DNA of 64,000 nt from Musa acuminata AAA Group (GCF_036884655.1 NC_088345.1:31480001-31544000); one strand, 5' to 3'; counted from the stretch's first letter, positions 1 through 12,429 are shown. Numbers and translations are program-made. Notes: a model not told the origin generated them from the sequence alone.

Positions 1-507
1 GCATGCGTGCTGACGTGATACCTCGAACCCATGCAAGACGGTGGACCGTGCCCGTGCCACTCGAGGTCGTACGAGACGATATCGCTTGGCATGGAACTGT
101 ATACGTCAGTTTACATCGTGTAGGGTGTATGAGTCGACTACCCAAAGCATCGACGATCGTTAACAAGCCACATATGACCAACCGTCGATAGCTGGTATAA
201 AAGTTGACCCCCTGGCCAATACTAGGGGATAGGATCTCGAACACTCAAAACACTCTTAACTCTATTTCATACTGACGTAAGCTTTGGAGGAGTCGAAGTT
301 GGGAATCCCCCCTGACTTCGGCTTGTGTGTAGGAATTCGGTGTGAGAGAGCTCAGTGTGGAAGAATCCGATGACCCAACTGATGGCACTCCGACTAAACC
401 TGGCACCAACCGTCTCACCTCAAGAATTTGCGTGGACGACCATATGTTCTCAAGATCGAATCGAGTCATGTTGATTCCCGACTACAGCGTAAAGTAGTGC
501 AATATTT
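1..507 (+). mobile_element. E1: partial LTR of an old Ty3/gypsy element
   Basis: The stretch has the look of the downstream half of a gypsy LTR. A TATA-like TATAAAAG lies near 196-203, followed by a short leader rich in CACTCAAAACACTC. It ends just before TTGGCGCTAGAGGAAG at about 508-523, which resembles a decayed TGGCGCC-type primer-binding site. Gag, PR and RT remnants in the expected order follow on the same strand. The 5' end of the LTR lies outside the window. The boundary at 507 is approximate. Confidence 0.55.
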
Positions 508-3274
508 TTGGCGCTAGAGGAAGTGCTCGATATCGGAAGAATGTCCATCATTGATCAACCCGACGAGTGTCCCGGAGAGGAGGTGCTTGTTGCCCACTCC
601 ACCTTCGGGCTCGAAGGGCAACTACTTACTCTCTCGCACATGGATGAGAGCACCTTGGCTCAAACTCGGGCTGCTATTGGCAATTGTTCAATGACCCTAG
701 GCTCTCACCTCCCAAGGCTAGCTTGAGGTAGCTGGTTATCTCTATTGAGGTGCTCCTCGGTCTCGCCCACTAGATGCAGGCATTGGCGGGGATGATGTAG
801 ATGATCGTCCCCCTCATCCCTTAGCTTACTCAACAAACATCTCCTCCCCCATAGTCGATTCAGTTGGTGCTCATCCCTACACCTTAAGATGCTTCCCCAG
901 TCGACAACTACCTTAGGCTCTAGATGTTCATCCACTGACCGAGGAGTAATCAGGAGACTCGAGGCCGATGGTGGAACGTAGTGCCCCCGCACCCAGGCAT
1001 GTTGCATTAAACTTCCCCAAACATGACACCTTGTCATCTAACTCGACGGATGACTCGTTTAGGGCCTAGCTGCACCTAGTGAATCAATGCCTTGATAAGG
1101 TCTAGAGGGAGTTCCATAAATCAAAGGGAGAGCTCGGGGAAGGCTCCTCGGAAGGGTCCCCCTTTGTCTAGGAAATCCAGGATAAACCTATCCCCCTTAA
1201 TTTTCGCCTCCTGACTTTGGAGGTCTACGATGGTGGCGCCGACTCAACGGAGCATGTCGTTGCATTCTGAGCCCAAATGGCCCTATATATCACTGCACCT
1301 TCGATGCTTCCATGTGTCGAGCATTTCTTACCACCCTCCAAGGTCTGGTTCGAATGTGGTACAACCGATTGAGGCCATCCTTGGTCTCATCTTTTGATCA
1401 GCTCGTAAGAGAGTTCAAGCTAAATTTTTTGGCCAACGCATGACCTAAACCATCTGTGGTCATGCTCCTCAGGCTAAGCTAGAAGGAGGATGAATCCCTC
1501 TCTCATTCTGTCGCTTGCTTCACCATCGAGATCTAAGGGGTCCCCGACACTCACCCCTCATTGGTTATGCAAGTGTTCCTGATGGGCCTATGACCATCAA
1601 GATTCTTTTGGTCATTGGTCGAGAGGCCAACAGCGATCATTCCTAAGATGCTTCAATGCACCAACTGGTATGTCGCTGCTATGGCACTAGTGGTAGGAAA
1701 ACGCGAGGACCACATGAGGCCCCGTGTGGAGTAGTCCCGAGGGCCATCCTCGGTGCCACCCAGGAGGAGGCTCAACCAGCTCGAGTAATCGCTTCCAAGG
1801 CCCTCTCTGCCTCCTTTGAACTTGTCTAGGATGGAGATCTTCCTCCCGATTAGGGAGAAGGGACTCATAAGGGAGCCCAACCTATTGAAAACTCTGCACG
1901 AGTTCAAGAACTAGTCCAAGTATTACCGGTTCCACTATGACTATGACCACGACACTAAGGAGTTTTGGGATATGAGAAACTAGATCGAGGAGCTCATTAG
2001 TAGGGGGCACCTTGGATGCTACATCAGGAAGCCCCGAGAGCCCTCTTTGCACCCCCATGGCTCGGTCGAGAAACAGATCGATGTCATCATCGATGGTCTA
2101 GCATCCAGGGGGTATAGCATATCGAGACGTAAAGCCTATTCCCAAGCCACTGTGGAGAAACATCCCTAGTAGAAGGATGGGCCCGAAATCACGTTCGAAG
2201 CGAGGGAAGTTGAGTACCCCAACCACGATGATGCCTTGGTGATCTCGATCAAGATCGGTAATGCCCGAATGAAAGAGAAATGGTGGACACTAAGAGCTCC
2301 ATCGATGTGCTATATCTCAATGCCTTCCAAAAGCTCGGCCTAATTGAGAAGGACCTCACTCTAATGACTTCGATGTTCACCGAGTTCACCAGGGACTCCA
2401 TTATTCCCCTCAACACCACCACCCTGCCTATCAACATCAGGGAGGAGTTGAGGTCCAAGACCATGATGGTCATGTTTATGGTGGTAAGCCTCCCTTCAAT
2501 ATATAATGTAACCCTTGGTCGCCCAACCCTCAACAAACTGAGGGCGATCATCTCCACTTACCATTGGGCTATGAAGTTCCCAACCCAAGCTGGGATAAGT
2601 GAGGTAAGGAGCAATCCTTAGGAGTCAAGGTAGTGCTATATGATGGTCATCATGCTGCCAAAAAGTTGATGCCTAAGCTACCCCTAGCGGACCCCTGAGA
2701 TGCAGCCAAAGTACTGCCTTATCCTGAGTCGACCGAGCAAATGTTGGAGGTCCCCCTCGACAAGAGCCAACTAGACAGGGTCATGAGGATTGGGTCTGTG
2801 CTTCCAAAGAATGATTGGTTTTAGCTCATTAGCTTCCTAGCAAAAAATGCTGACGTATTCACTTGGTCGACTAAGGACATGCCGAGGATCAACCCTAAAG
2901 TCTTACAGCACCACTTGAACATCTTCCCGGAAGCACGTCTTGTGAAACAGAGACTATAGAAATTTGCTCTCGATTGGTAAAGGGCAATCATCGATGAGGT
3001 AGACCATCTAATGGAGGCAGGATTCATAGTCAAGGTGAACTTTTCTCAATTGTTGTCCAATGTAATCCTTGTTAAAAAATCTAATGAAAGTTGAAGGATG
3101 TGTGTTAACTACACCGATCTTAACCGGGCATGCCCAAAGGACTACTACCCCCTCCTAAGGATAGACCAGCTAGTGGATGCGGCCTTGGGACACGAACTCC
3201 TTACATTGATGGATGCCTTCTCGGGCTATAAGCAAATTCGAATAGCTCCTCAAGACCAAGAGCGCACTGCCTTC
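508..3274 (+). pseudogene. E1: decayed gypsy gag, protease and 5' half of reverse transcriptase
   Basis: Several broken frames on the + strand give gypsy polyprotein parts in order. A Gag core lies around 1310-1440 (LVRMWYNRLRPSLVSSFDQL). A gag C-terminal part follows at about 1910-2120 (YCRFHYDYDHDTKEFWD). The protease end at 2280-2620 contains LGRPTLNKLRAI, and the start of RT at about 2848-3274 contains ADVFTW, NRACPKDYYP and LMDAFSGYKQIRIAPQDQE. Many stops and frameshifts show it is long dead. The motif set fits the Tat/Retand side of Ty3/gypsy; that lineage call is from remembered family signatures. RT breaks off inside the TAF(Y) motif at about 3274, where E2 begins, and the rest resumes at 7704. 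Confidence 0.85.
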
Positions 3275-4826
3275 TACTAGTTATAGGTGTCTTGCAAGCC
3301 AATCATATGAGTGATGACAAATATGATATGCTACATAATTTTTTTTAGTTATTATTATTATGATTTTTTCTCACTTTATATTGAATGATAAATATATATA
3401 TTATGATATCCGTGGATTTGTGTAATAGGAATTGGATCATGATGAGATTATGATAATGAGACCAATTCACTTTTAAACACAAATCCCAAATATTCTCAGT
3501 CATAGGTTACTCGAGAGGGACATTGAGATAACTGGACAGATCGGTATGTTATATACTTGTCCATATGATGGAGGCAGTTAGTCTCATAGCTACTTATGTT
3601 GGGATACTAGGGATATAGTGTAGGTGCTCATTAGAGAATGAGTTCACTAAATGATCCACTTACGGAATGCTGGATGGTTAATGATACCCCATCATTAGAT
3701 AGCGATTTCGTAGTCCCAATTATGTATCTAATCCTTAGACTTGAGATACCAAGAATGTCTTGTTTGTATACTCCATTCTTTGATAACAGAATTATAGGTC
3801 TGGAAGTTCTGAATCTAGTACAAACAGTCATTAGGAATGACAACCAACTTTACGAAGGCAATTGGATATCAATAGAAAATCTTTCACTCTCAGTATCATG
3901 AGAGAAATATCTTATGTATTCTCACTCAGGCAAATCCCTAATCAGGGCCAATTCGATCGTGATGAATCCGATAAGCATGAGATTCGAATTGAGAGAAAAT
4001 GAGTTCTCCATAAGAATCCGATTAGGGTAAGACTCAAATGGATTTCGTATGAGCTTGATAGCATCATGCTCCGTATATGATTTTTGGGATATTAAATGGA
4101 TAAAGGACTAAAAATACATGATAACTAGGGCAGATATATTTAATTGATTAGATCCATATGTATCACTATGGTATTGTGGCCTAGTGCATCCATAGTCGAT
4201 AAGTTGAGTGAATTATTATGGAGATAATAATTCACTGAGTTAGAAGGAGTTCTAATAAGTGCAACTTACGGCTAGCTCGGTATTGGGCCTAGAGGGTCAC
4301 ATATATATGGTGGACAACGTGACGAATAGAGGATCAGATATGGAATATCCGATAAGCCCATATTTTAATGGATTCTTAGGAGAGACCCAATAGAGCTTAT
4401 AATGGTTATTAGATAGGGATCCAATATCCATTAAACCAAGGGTAATTGGATAGAGATCCAATACCCAATAAGGAGGATCCATTAGGGTTCATTCAAGGAG
4501 GCTCTCTATAAATAGGAGTTGGGATTAAAAGGGTCATTGGCTAGACCTCTATTGCCACCACCCTTCTCACCTCCTCCCCCCTTCTTCCTCTACCCTACTA
4601 CCCCTTCTTTGGTGTGAGAGGCCATGGCTGAGAGTAGCCCTTGCTACTCTCGGCCTAGTCGAGGGCCACTTGGCTAGGGTAGCACAAGGTTTCCTAGCTG
4701 CCAAGGGCACCTTGCCCCATGGATCTACAAAGTGTTTCGAGGTTGGATTAAGGTTTAATCTAAGTCCAATTGATTAAGAGCTAATCCTAAATCAATTAAA
4801 GAGTCTAATTGATTACTACCTAGTTA

Positions 4827-4901
<75 letters not shown>
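4827..4901. repeat. (TA)n microsatellite in the E2 leader
   Basis: An almost pure TA dinucleotide run of about 75 bp, in the part of E2 that corresponds to the AT-rich leader of E7 near 27600-27660. Confidence 0.95.
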
Positions 4902-4904
<3 letters not shown>

Positions 4905-5360
4905 GTGATGTGTGTTGTGAACAGATGATCATGGATCATGTGTGATATGTATATATGTGTATGTGATTGTTATTGAGACCTGTGAGCCTCCGTCTCTCTC
5001 TTATTAAATCCGACATGTTTTTTTGTATCCCTCAAAGTTGTATCTCCACTTGATGAGATCAAGGTTTCTTTATGTATGATGTGTATATGTTTAGGCCTAC
5101 ATGCCTGTACTTGAGTTATAATTGCACAAGAAAGCGTAGCGAGGGCATGGAGGCGATGAGGATGAGACAGATGATCATTGGGCATAGAGATGCACTGAGG
5201 TACTTGTAGGACCGATGAGGATAAGATGGATGATCACCAGGCATGAAGATGCACTGAGACACACAAAGATTTTATACGGGAACATGCCTTTTGGCTTAGG
5301 CCTGATCATACTAGGTTCTGGTTCATGATCATATAGTATGAATGCTTATATATAATATAT

Positions 5361-5468
5361 GTTTATTTCTACACATACTAGGTATATATATATTTGCATG
5401 CAATGTAAATATATGTTTATTTCTACACATACTAGGTATATATATATTTGCATGCAATGTAAATATAT
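5361..5468. repeat. Perfect 54-bp tandem duplication
   Basis: The 54 bases from 5361 (GTTTATTTCTACACATACTA...) are repeated without a mismatch at 5415-5468. Identity in an otherwise decayed element means the duplication arose late, long after E2 inserted. Confidence 0.95.
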
Positions 5469-5628
5469 GTTAAATATGTGTATGACGCATCATATTTAAC
5501 TACGAGACTAAATTAAATCGAAAAATCTCTCTAATAATAATATTAAGTTGATAAATATGAGATGATGAGATTGACCCATGTAACATTCCATCATTATAGG
5601 TGAAAATCATTTTTCAATGTGGGCTAAG

Positions 5629-5921
5629 TTGATCGAGTCTCTTGAGACTCACCTATATTAAGATTTGAGATCTTACCTATGATATGGAGATGTCATCAGT
5701 GACCTGAGGACATGTCATGCTTAGTCGAGTCCCTTGAGGGTATATCATCGAATCAAACTTATCTTGTAATGATGGTATTGACTTAACTGAACATCATGGA
5801 TTGTCAAGTCCTTTGAGGCTATAATGGTTTGGAGGCCAAACAGGACAGAAATCACAAGAAATTATGATTAGCAAGAGTTGCCTACCTTTTAGGCTTAATA
5901 TGATTGGTCAAGTTCCTCGAG
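5629..5921 (+). repeat. Four decayed copies of the copia leader box
   Basis: Copies at about 5629-5646, 5721-5738, 5801-5818 and 5904-5921 match the consensus TTGGTCGAGTCCCTCGAG with one to four changes each. They have the same order and similar spacing as the better preserved boxes in E7 (26715-27007). They lie between the primer-site region and gag. Confidence 0.8.
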
Positions 5922-6151
5922 GTCATACTAAGACGCCAATTGGATTCTGATCCCCATTAGAAATCCGTTAAAGATTTTTTCATTCATAGCCAAAGGGTGT
6001 CGTGTGTTTCGCAAGAAAATAGTGGAAGTAGATTAAGATAAAAATCCACGTCTTAATTATTTTTTTAAAAATCTAAAATATTTATATTATTTATTTTTCT
6101 ACTACATCTTTATTTTTCAGAAATATATCGTTTGCAAATCTCTTATATGGC

Positions 6152-6862
6152 ATGTTAGATGTCAATCGTCTCACTAGTCCAAATCATATTGATTGGCTTT
6201 GTAACCTGAGAATTATTCTTACGACGGAGAAAATTACGTATGTCCTTGACACAATTATGCCCCTACCTATGGAAGGGGTAAGTGAGGATGAGAGTACTCG
6301 CTATGTGAAGTATATAGATGACTCCACTCTTGCTTAGTGTTACATGTTAGGCTCTATGACTCATGAGTTACAAAGGCAATATGAAAAGATGGATGTCGGA
6401 TCCATCTTTCTTCATCTCTGCAAATTATTTGAGTCTCTTTCATATAAGGATAACTAAGGTGACATCAGTTCAGAATTATGTCCTTAAGATGATTGAGTGA
6501 ATAGAGAAGCTCACAGGTCTAGGAATGATCCTAAAGGATAATGTGTATGTAGATCTTATACTTCAGTCCCTTATAGATTCCTTTTTTATATATCATAATG
6601 AATTTTAACATAAATAAGCTTGAGGTGACTCTCCTTGAGCTCCTCAATAAGTTGAGGGAGGCTGAGAGCACTATCAAGAAAGAGAAGCTAGTTCTCTATG
6701 TTGGTGAGACTAGAAAGAAAAGGAAGGTAGAGAAGTCCCTTAAGAAGGGCAAGCTGGGAAAGGAAAAGGTTGTCAAAAAGGATCCAACAAAGGACAAAGG
6801 ACAATGCTTCCACTATATAAAGATAGACATTGAAAGAGGAACTACAAAGAATACCTTGTAAA
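6152..6862 (+). pseudogene. E2: copia gag remnant
   Basis: Pieces of a copia gag are readable on the + strand. The N-terminus at 6152-6337 has LDVNRLTSPNHIDWL, matching E7 gag [16 protein letters not shown] basic C-terminal part at 6598-6861 is rich in Lys and Glu and runs into a broken zinc knuckle ([16 protein letters not shown]). Stops and frameshifts separate the parts, so no functional product is possible. Confidence 0.85.
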
Positions 6863-6931
6863 AAAGGTAAAATAAAAGTTTAGAGAAGCTTTAGGTACAT
6901 TCATGATTGATCTCCATTTGTTAGAAAGTTA

Positions 6932-7702
6932 TGACAATGCATGGGTATTGGATACCGACAATGCATCTCATATCTGTAATTTATTGTAGGCTCTGGCAAG
7001 GTTAAGAGATTGGCGAGAGCGAGGTAGACCTCAGGATGGAGAATGACACAAAGGTTGTTGTTGTTGTTGTCATTGGGGAGGTCACCCTATAGTTGCCTAG
7101 TGGAGCTATTCTTACATTAGATACATGCTATTTTGTTCCTTCGATCATTAAAAATATTATTTTCATTTCTTATTTGATAAATAATAGATATAAATTAGTG
7201 TTTTAGGACAATGGTTGTTCATTGAGTTTAGATGATGATATCATTAGTAGAGGAACATTAAATAATAGTTTAATTATGTTAGATATTTCTTTGCAAGTCA
7301 TGAATGTTAGTGTGTCTGAGGAAATGAGATAAGATAAATAATGCATATATATGACATTGTAGACTAGGTCATATCCATGAGAGAAGAATTCAAAGGTTGC
7401 TAAAGGATGGATACTTAAATCTATTTGATAATAAATCATATACAATCTTCGAGTCTTGCCTTGAAGGGAAATTGATAAACTCTCCATTTAGTGGAACTGG
7501 AGAGTGAGCCACTGAGTTGCTAGAACTCATACATACTGATGTGTGGTCTTATCTTAACTCAGGCCATAGATGGTTATTTATACTTATTACATTTACTAAT
7601 GATTTATCTAGATATGGACATATGTACTTAATGAAGTATAAGTCTGAAGCCTTCGAGAAATTCAAGGAATATAAGAATGAGATAGAAAACCAAACTAGAA
7701 AG
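6932..7702 (+). pseudogene. E2: copia protease and N-terminal integrase remnant
   Basis: The protease active-site region reads WVLDTDNASHIC near 6945-6985; the DTG of the family has become DTD. The pre-integrase zinc-finger region follows (RLGHIHERRIQRLLKDGYL-like, near 7350-7420). The start of the integrase core is at 7517-7702 (ELIHTDVW, FTNDLSRYGHMYLMKYKSEA). The frame is broken several times and ends at about 7703, where gypsy RT resumes. It is a clear relative of the E7 pol. Confidence 0.8.
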
Positions 7703-7703
7703 G

Positions 7704-8515
7704 GGTAGATGTGCCTTAACCCTAAGAAGCCTTTGAGAAATTTCAAACACTCAAGACGTTCGACATGTGCCTCAACCCCACCAAGTGCATCTTCAGGGTT
7801 GGTTCCAACAAGTTCCTTGGCTTTATCATCTACTAAAGAGGGGTGGATGCAAATCCTAAGAAGGTTCGAGAATAATCAAGATGCAATCCCGCCACTTAAT
7901 CAGGGAAGTCCAGTGCCTTACTGAAGACTAGTTGCCCTCAGTCGATTCCTGTCTCGGTTGGGAGACAAGTGTCTTCCTTTCTTCTAAGCTTTGAAGCGCT
8001 CCAAGGACTTCGCTTTGAAGTGCTCCAAGGACTTCGAATGGACTCTAAAATGTGAAGAGGCCTTTGGAAAGTTGAAGGTACACCTCGCCCAACTACCTCA
8101 ACTCACCTCGACTATCCCAAGAGAGCCTTTCAGCTTCTACCTCATGGCCTTCAAGCATATGATCAGCTTGGCTCGGGTATGAGAAGACGTAGGAACTTAA
8201 CGGCCCATCTATTATACCAGCCATATCTTGAATGGTCTCGAGGACCGATACCTCTCGATTGAGAAGCTGGCTCTGGCCCTAATGCAAGCGACAAGGAAGT
8301 TGCACCCATACTTCCAAGCCCATACAATAAAGGTGGTCACCGACCAGCCACTACAACAAACCCTCTCCAAGTTTAACGTAGCTAGTCGAATGCTCAAGTG
8401 GTTGGTAGAACTTGGGGAATTTGAAGTCCAGTATATTCCAAGGACCACCACCAAAGCCTAAGTGTTGGTCAACTTCATCTCCAAGCTAGCCCTCATGGAG
8501 GAAGACAGCGCCCCG
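7704..8515 (+). pseudogene. E1: gypsy RT C-terminus and RNase H remnant
   Basis: From about 7730 the + strand again encodes gypsy pol. The RT end is at about 7755-7850 (FDMCLNPTKCIFRV, then NKFLGFIIY). The connection domain follows (CEEAFGKLKVHLAQLPQLT at 8060-8100). RNase H is at 8212-8510 (LNGLEDRYLSIEKLALAL, ATRKLHPYFQAHTIKVVTDQ, ASRMLKWLVELGEFEVQYIP). Roughly 70 codons of RT expected between 3274 and here are gone. The copy ends at about 8515, where an E3 leader fragment starts; integrase and the 3' LTR are not seen in the window. Confidence 0.85.
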
Positions 8516-8568
8516 TGCATGCCGTTACAAGATGAGTCTGATTCGATAATATGTCCTCGAGTTACTCA
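8516..8568 (-). mobile_element. E3 fragment: piece of a copia leader
   Basis: GATGAGTCTGATTCGATAAT followed by CCTCGAG matches the E7 leader at about 26870-26905 on the same strand. It is the left remnant of E3, which resumes at about 34952 after the E4 insertion. E3's gag, pol and 3' LTR are missing on this side, so E3 was truncated where it meets E1. Confidence 0.65.
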
Positions 8569-9480
8569 TGTTAAATCTCGTATTTTGATGATGAAACAAT
8601 TGATAATTATTTATAATTTGATCTATATTTTTAGTGATGTAGGATGCTTCGATCAGGATAAGATAATTAAAGCAAGAAAGAATCATGTTGGGCAGGAGGA
8701 AAACATGTCAGAAGATTGGACGTCGGACAGGAGAATCGGTCGACGTATCGACAAAAGGCTTCAGGCCATGGATTCGAGCATCGAGCCAAGAAGAGCGGAT
8801 ATTGCGCCAAGAATATCAGAGTTACGAAGGTCAACTGACCGATTGGTTAATAGGTCGAAAGATAGGACGATGCGCCGAAGAATTAGACGAAGCGTCGATG
8901 GACCAATGACATGCCGGACAACATGATTCATGCTTAGTAATAATTGTCTAGATCGAAGAGTGTTTTACATGTGTAGGATTAACTACAATAGCAAGGCATG
9001 AAGTAAAATGAAGTCTCGCAATCAAGGACGTAATTTTGTTGGGAGTTTGAGAGTTCGTCGAGAGTCTAGACATTTGTCGGAAGTTTTGTAGGAACCAGCC
9101 GAGAAGTTCATGAGCTTGCCGAAAAAAGCTCATCGGAACTTGCCAAGAAGATCATCGTGAAGTCCAGGAGCTTGCCGGAAGTCCGTTGGAACATTGCAGG
9201 GAGATCGTCGGAAGTTCGCCGAAAGAAACCAAGACCTAGGGACTTGTTTAGCTTAAGTATGCCTTAGATTTCGTAATTAGCACGTAATTGGGATTCGATT
9301 TGGGCCAACCCAATTATGGGCCAATTGGACCCATGTAAGAACTAGGCCTAATGAAAGGCCCAAACAGTGACCTAAGAGATGGCACCGTTGTGGCAGAGTC
9401 TTCAAAATTATGTCAGGCAATGGTACCGCTAGTCTGGGTGGTGGTACCACCCCTGGCAGGGTGCCAAGTGGTGGTACCGT
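8569..9480 (+). mobile_element. E4: 5' LTR, first part (Sirevirus-like)
   Basis: It starts TGTTAAATCTCGTATTTTGA, the same LTR start as E8 (TGTTGAATCTCGTATTTTGA). It continues through a segment of degenerate CGGAAGTTCGCC-type repeats (about 9040-9230) into palindromic GGTGGTACCACC boxes (9380-9480). It is cut at 9480 by the E5 solo LTR and resumes at 30052. Confidence 0.85.
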
Positions 9481-9651
9481 TGTAACATCTCCCATTTTTG
9501 AAAATTTAGTAAAAAGTTTGTTTGTAAAAATAAGGATTGTTTAATAATTATTTTATATTAAATGATATTATATTAAAAGTTTATGACTAGGGACCTAAGA
9601 GTAAATATTAAAAGTTTGATATAATTTATGAAAGATTCAGATTTAAGTTAA

Positions 9652-9737
<86 letters not shown>
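9652..9737. repeat. (TA)n microsatellite
   Basis: About 86 bp of TA dinucleotides with two early TG interruptions, inside the E5 solo LTR. Confidence 0.95.
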
Positions 9738-9742
<5 letters not shown>

Positions 9743-9918
9743 TGGACATGTGTCACTAGCTAACTTAAGAGTGCCACTTATCTTTGCTCTAAAGATGACA
9801 CCTAGCCCTTTTCGTGCATACATAACACCTTGCAACTTTTGCATTAGCCAAAAGCTAAATAATTAGATGAAGGGTTAAAGAAAACAAACCTGAAGAGTTG
9901 CAGCCAACGTGAGTTTGA

Positions 9919-9963
9919 GAGAAGAAGAAGAAGAAGAAGAAGAAGAAGAAGAAGAAGAAGAGG
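9919..9963. repeat. (GAA)n microsatellite
   Basis: About 14 tandem GAA/AGA trinucleotides inside the E5 solo LTR. They create a poly-Leu frame on the other strand that is not a gene. Confidence 0.95.
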
Positions 9964-10260
9964 AGCTTGAGGTTTTTCATCAATTTTCTCACATATGAGA
10001 TTCAAATAATTTGAAGGCAAGTGTTCTAACCCCATCCCACAGTAACCTTAATCTCTGTTTCCATTTTTATTCTGCAAAATTTGAAAGATTTCAACTGAGA
10101 ACCAGACCTCCTTTCGTTTTGATATAAAGCTATGAATCTGTAATTTTTCGGTAATCTGACCTCTATGCAATGTTTCGGTCATAACATTTTGTAATAAACT
10201 CTGATTTAGACAAAACCTGTTCCATTTGAAAGTAGACAAAAAAATCTTTATTTTGATTCT

Positions 10261-11200
10261 AAGATCGAACGATTTGGAGTTTAAATTCCTACTAAGACTT
10301 CTGTTTAAATTAACCCTACAGATTCTGTAAAACAGGGACTGAAATTTCTGACCTCTTGTTACTTAACTACTTGTAACTTTCTGCTGTGAACTCAGATTCA
10401 TACAAAGTATGATTTATTCGAAGATAGACTCAAAATGCTTTCTGTATATACCTGATTTGAAATTTTTGGAGTACAATTGCTAACTGAAACATCTACTTTA
10501 ATCAACCCTATGGATTCAGTAAAACAGAGCTAATATTTTTAGACCTTATGCTACAAAATTATCTGTAACTCCCTGTCGTAAATTCCAATTCTTGTTAAAC
10601 TTGATTTTCCTAAAACTAGATTGACAAAGCTTTCTAATGACACCTATTTTGTATAAATTGGAGCATAATTGGTTATCCAAATAGTTCATACAATGTTCCT
10701 ATCAAATTCTGCCAGAATCGAGCTTTGGTCGATTTCGGCTTTCCTTGTTTCTTCTCTTTGGAAATCGATTTCGGCAAAAACTCTTACTTCATTTAAGCTT
10801 TACATTATACCTTAAATTCCTGTATACTTTTGTCCTTATTTATTTGTACATCTGCAGCTATCATCTAAAGATCATGTTTGCATCGTAATGATTCGGCACA
10901 TGCATCCCATTGTTCCGCATTTGCTTTCGATATGTTCCTCTTCCAGTTTCATTGCTTTGGACATTGAAATTATCTAACTTTCTAATTTCAATTGAGCTAT
11001 ATATGGTTTCTTGAAATCCTTGTATGCTCTTGCTTTTGTTTCCTTTCAAATCTGAATACATTGTGAAAGATTATGTTTGTATCGTATTGACTCGAAAGGC
11101 ATATGTACATTTCGTTGTTCCGCATGTGCTTCCAATATATGCTAATTTCATTATTCATACTGTCCCTTTATACTCCGGTGTTTGTGGGATAAATGTGAAC
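10261..11200. repeat. Diverged internal repeats of the E5 LTR
   Basis: A segment of about 180 bp containing CAGATTCTGTAAAACAGGGA (10319) recurs near 10510 as GGATTCAGTAAAACAGAGC with matching flanks. A second pair (about 10860-10940 and 11065-11140) shares ATCATGTTTG(C/T)ATCGTA and TTGTTCCGCAT(T/G)TGCTT. No coding signal is seen between 9481 and 11320. Confidence 0.6.
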
Positions 11201-11453
11201 CTTTGCTAGAAATGGTAAAGGGAGTTATGCTTAGAGCCCGCGATGCTCTACCGGCCCCCTATGACTTCACTCAGACGTGGGTGGATGGAGCTCCCAGACA
11301 TGGGAGACTTATGTTTGTTGTGTTAGGATCAAGAGCACTAAGAGGGGGGGGGGTGAATTAGTGCAGCGGAAATCTTACAGTAATTTAAAAACGAAAGCTG
11401 CGTTCGTCCGATAAAAAACGATTTCGATATAAAAGCAGAATCACAGTGCAGTT

Positions 11454-11837
11454 TGCGTCTAAGCGCAGTTTTGCGTCTAAGCGCAGTTTGCGTCTAAGCG
11501 CAGTTTGCGTCTAAGCGCAGTTTGCGTCTAAACTCAGTTTTACGTCCAAACGCAGTTTTACGTCTAAACGCAGTTTTACGTCTAAACGCAGTTTTACGTC
11601 TAAACGCAGTTTTGCGTCTAAACGCAGTTTTGCGTCTAAACGCAGTTTTACGTCTAAACGCAATTTTACGTCTAAACGCAGTTTTACGTCTAAACGCAGT
11701 TTTACGTCTAAACGCAATTTTACGTCTAAACGCAGTTTTACGTCTAAACGCAGTTTTACGTCTAAACGCAGTTTTGCGTCTAAACGTAGTTTTACGTCTA
11801 AACGTAACTTTACGTCTAAATGTAGTTTTGCACCTTG
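11454..11837. repeat. 18-bp VNTR in the E6 3' LTR
   Basis: About 20 tandem units of ACGTCTAAACGCAGTTTT with single-base variants and some 17-bp units. Because 18 is a multiple of three, the array is open in several frames on both strands (LRLNAV and MRLDVK repeats). These are artefacts of the repeat. Confidence 0.95.
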
Positions 11838-12362
11838 AAAAGCGTTTTACGTAGAAAGCAGTTTGCCGTTATAAATGGAATCCGAATGTAAGCGTAAACT
11901 GCAGTGTGAAGATCGTACGAAAACACGATTTACGTTTGAATGCAGATTCTGAAAGATCAGAGCTTAGAAACTCGTTCGTAAAGGCGCAGAGGGCAGTAGC
12001 AATGTAGGAGGTTTGCAGTAATGATAAAGTGCTCAAGGTAAAAGCAAACCAGAGATTTAGAGTGGTTCGGTCAGTCTTGACCTACTCCACTTTTGGCTTC
12101 CTCCTCCGACGAGGTCACCGACGTCAACTAGCTGCCTTCCTTCAATGGGCGAAGGCTAACTGCCCTTTTACAGTTTCTCTCCTTTTAACAGGCTTAGGAG
12201 ACAACCTTTACAGATCCTTTCTCTCCTCTCTTTACAACTCAAGACTTAAAGAACAGAAGGAGGAGAACTTTAGGACTTTACACAAATTTGAGCTCTTAGA
12301 ATCACTGAAAAGATCAACAATTCGGTGTGGATCTGTATCCTTTCAGTGTTGAATGGGTAGGG

Positions 12363-12370
12363 TATTTATA
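12363..12370 (-). promoter_or_regulatory. TATA box of the E6 3' LTR
   Basis: TATAAATA on the - strand, immediately downstream of the palindrome array and followed by CCCTACCCATTCAACACTG. This is the same arrangement as at the E8 TATA box. Confidence 0.75.
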
Positions 12371-12429
12371 GGCCCCAACCCAATTCAAATTTGGAGCTCA
12401 AAACGATCAAATCCCGGAATTCCGGGATC

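Larger units (their letters stand above)
3275..7703 (+). mobile_element. E2: truncated Ty1/copia relic inserted in the E1 RT gene
   Basis: The left end, TACTAGTTATAGGTGTCTTG, matches the LTR start of E7 (TGCTAGTCATAGGTGCCC read on its own strand), with TG mutated to TA. An LTR-like stretch runs to about 4550, then a leader with four boxes shared with E7, a gag remnant, a protease remnant and the start of integrase. It stops at about 7703 inside integrase. RT, RNase H and the 3' LTR are missing and E1 sequence resumes directly. The LTR 3' end and primer site also cannot be found, so a second deletion removed them together with the GC-rich leader segment seen in E7. No target duplication can be scored. 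Confidence 0.8.

Noticed and set aside
3098..3280. RT motif considered as part of an integrated plant pararetrovirus
   Set aside because: Gag, protease and RT follow the Ty3/gypsy order after an LTR-like segment, with gypsy-type sequence (NRACPKDYYP, DAFSGYKQI) and a gypsy-type RNase H after the E2 insertion. No movement or coat protein features are seen.
11454..11837. Regular repeats considered as a CRISPR array
   Set aside because: Units are directly tandem without unique spacers and sit in plant LTRs.
11511..11854. Open frames with LRLNAV or MRLDVK repeats on both strands (also 18420-18727, 39136-39351, 45372-45605)
   Set aside because: They are translations of an 18-bp VNTR. A unit length divisible by three keeps frames open on both strands without selection.
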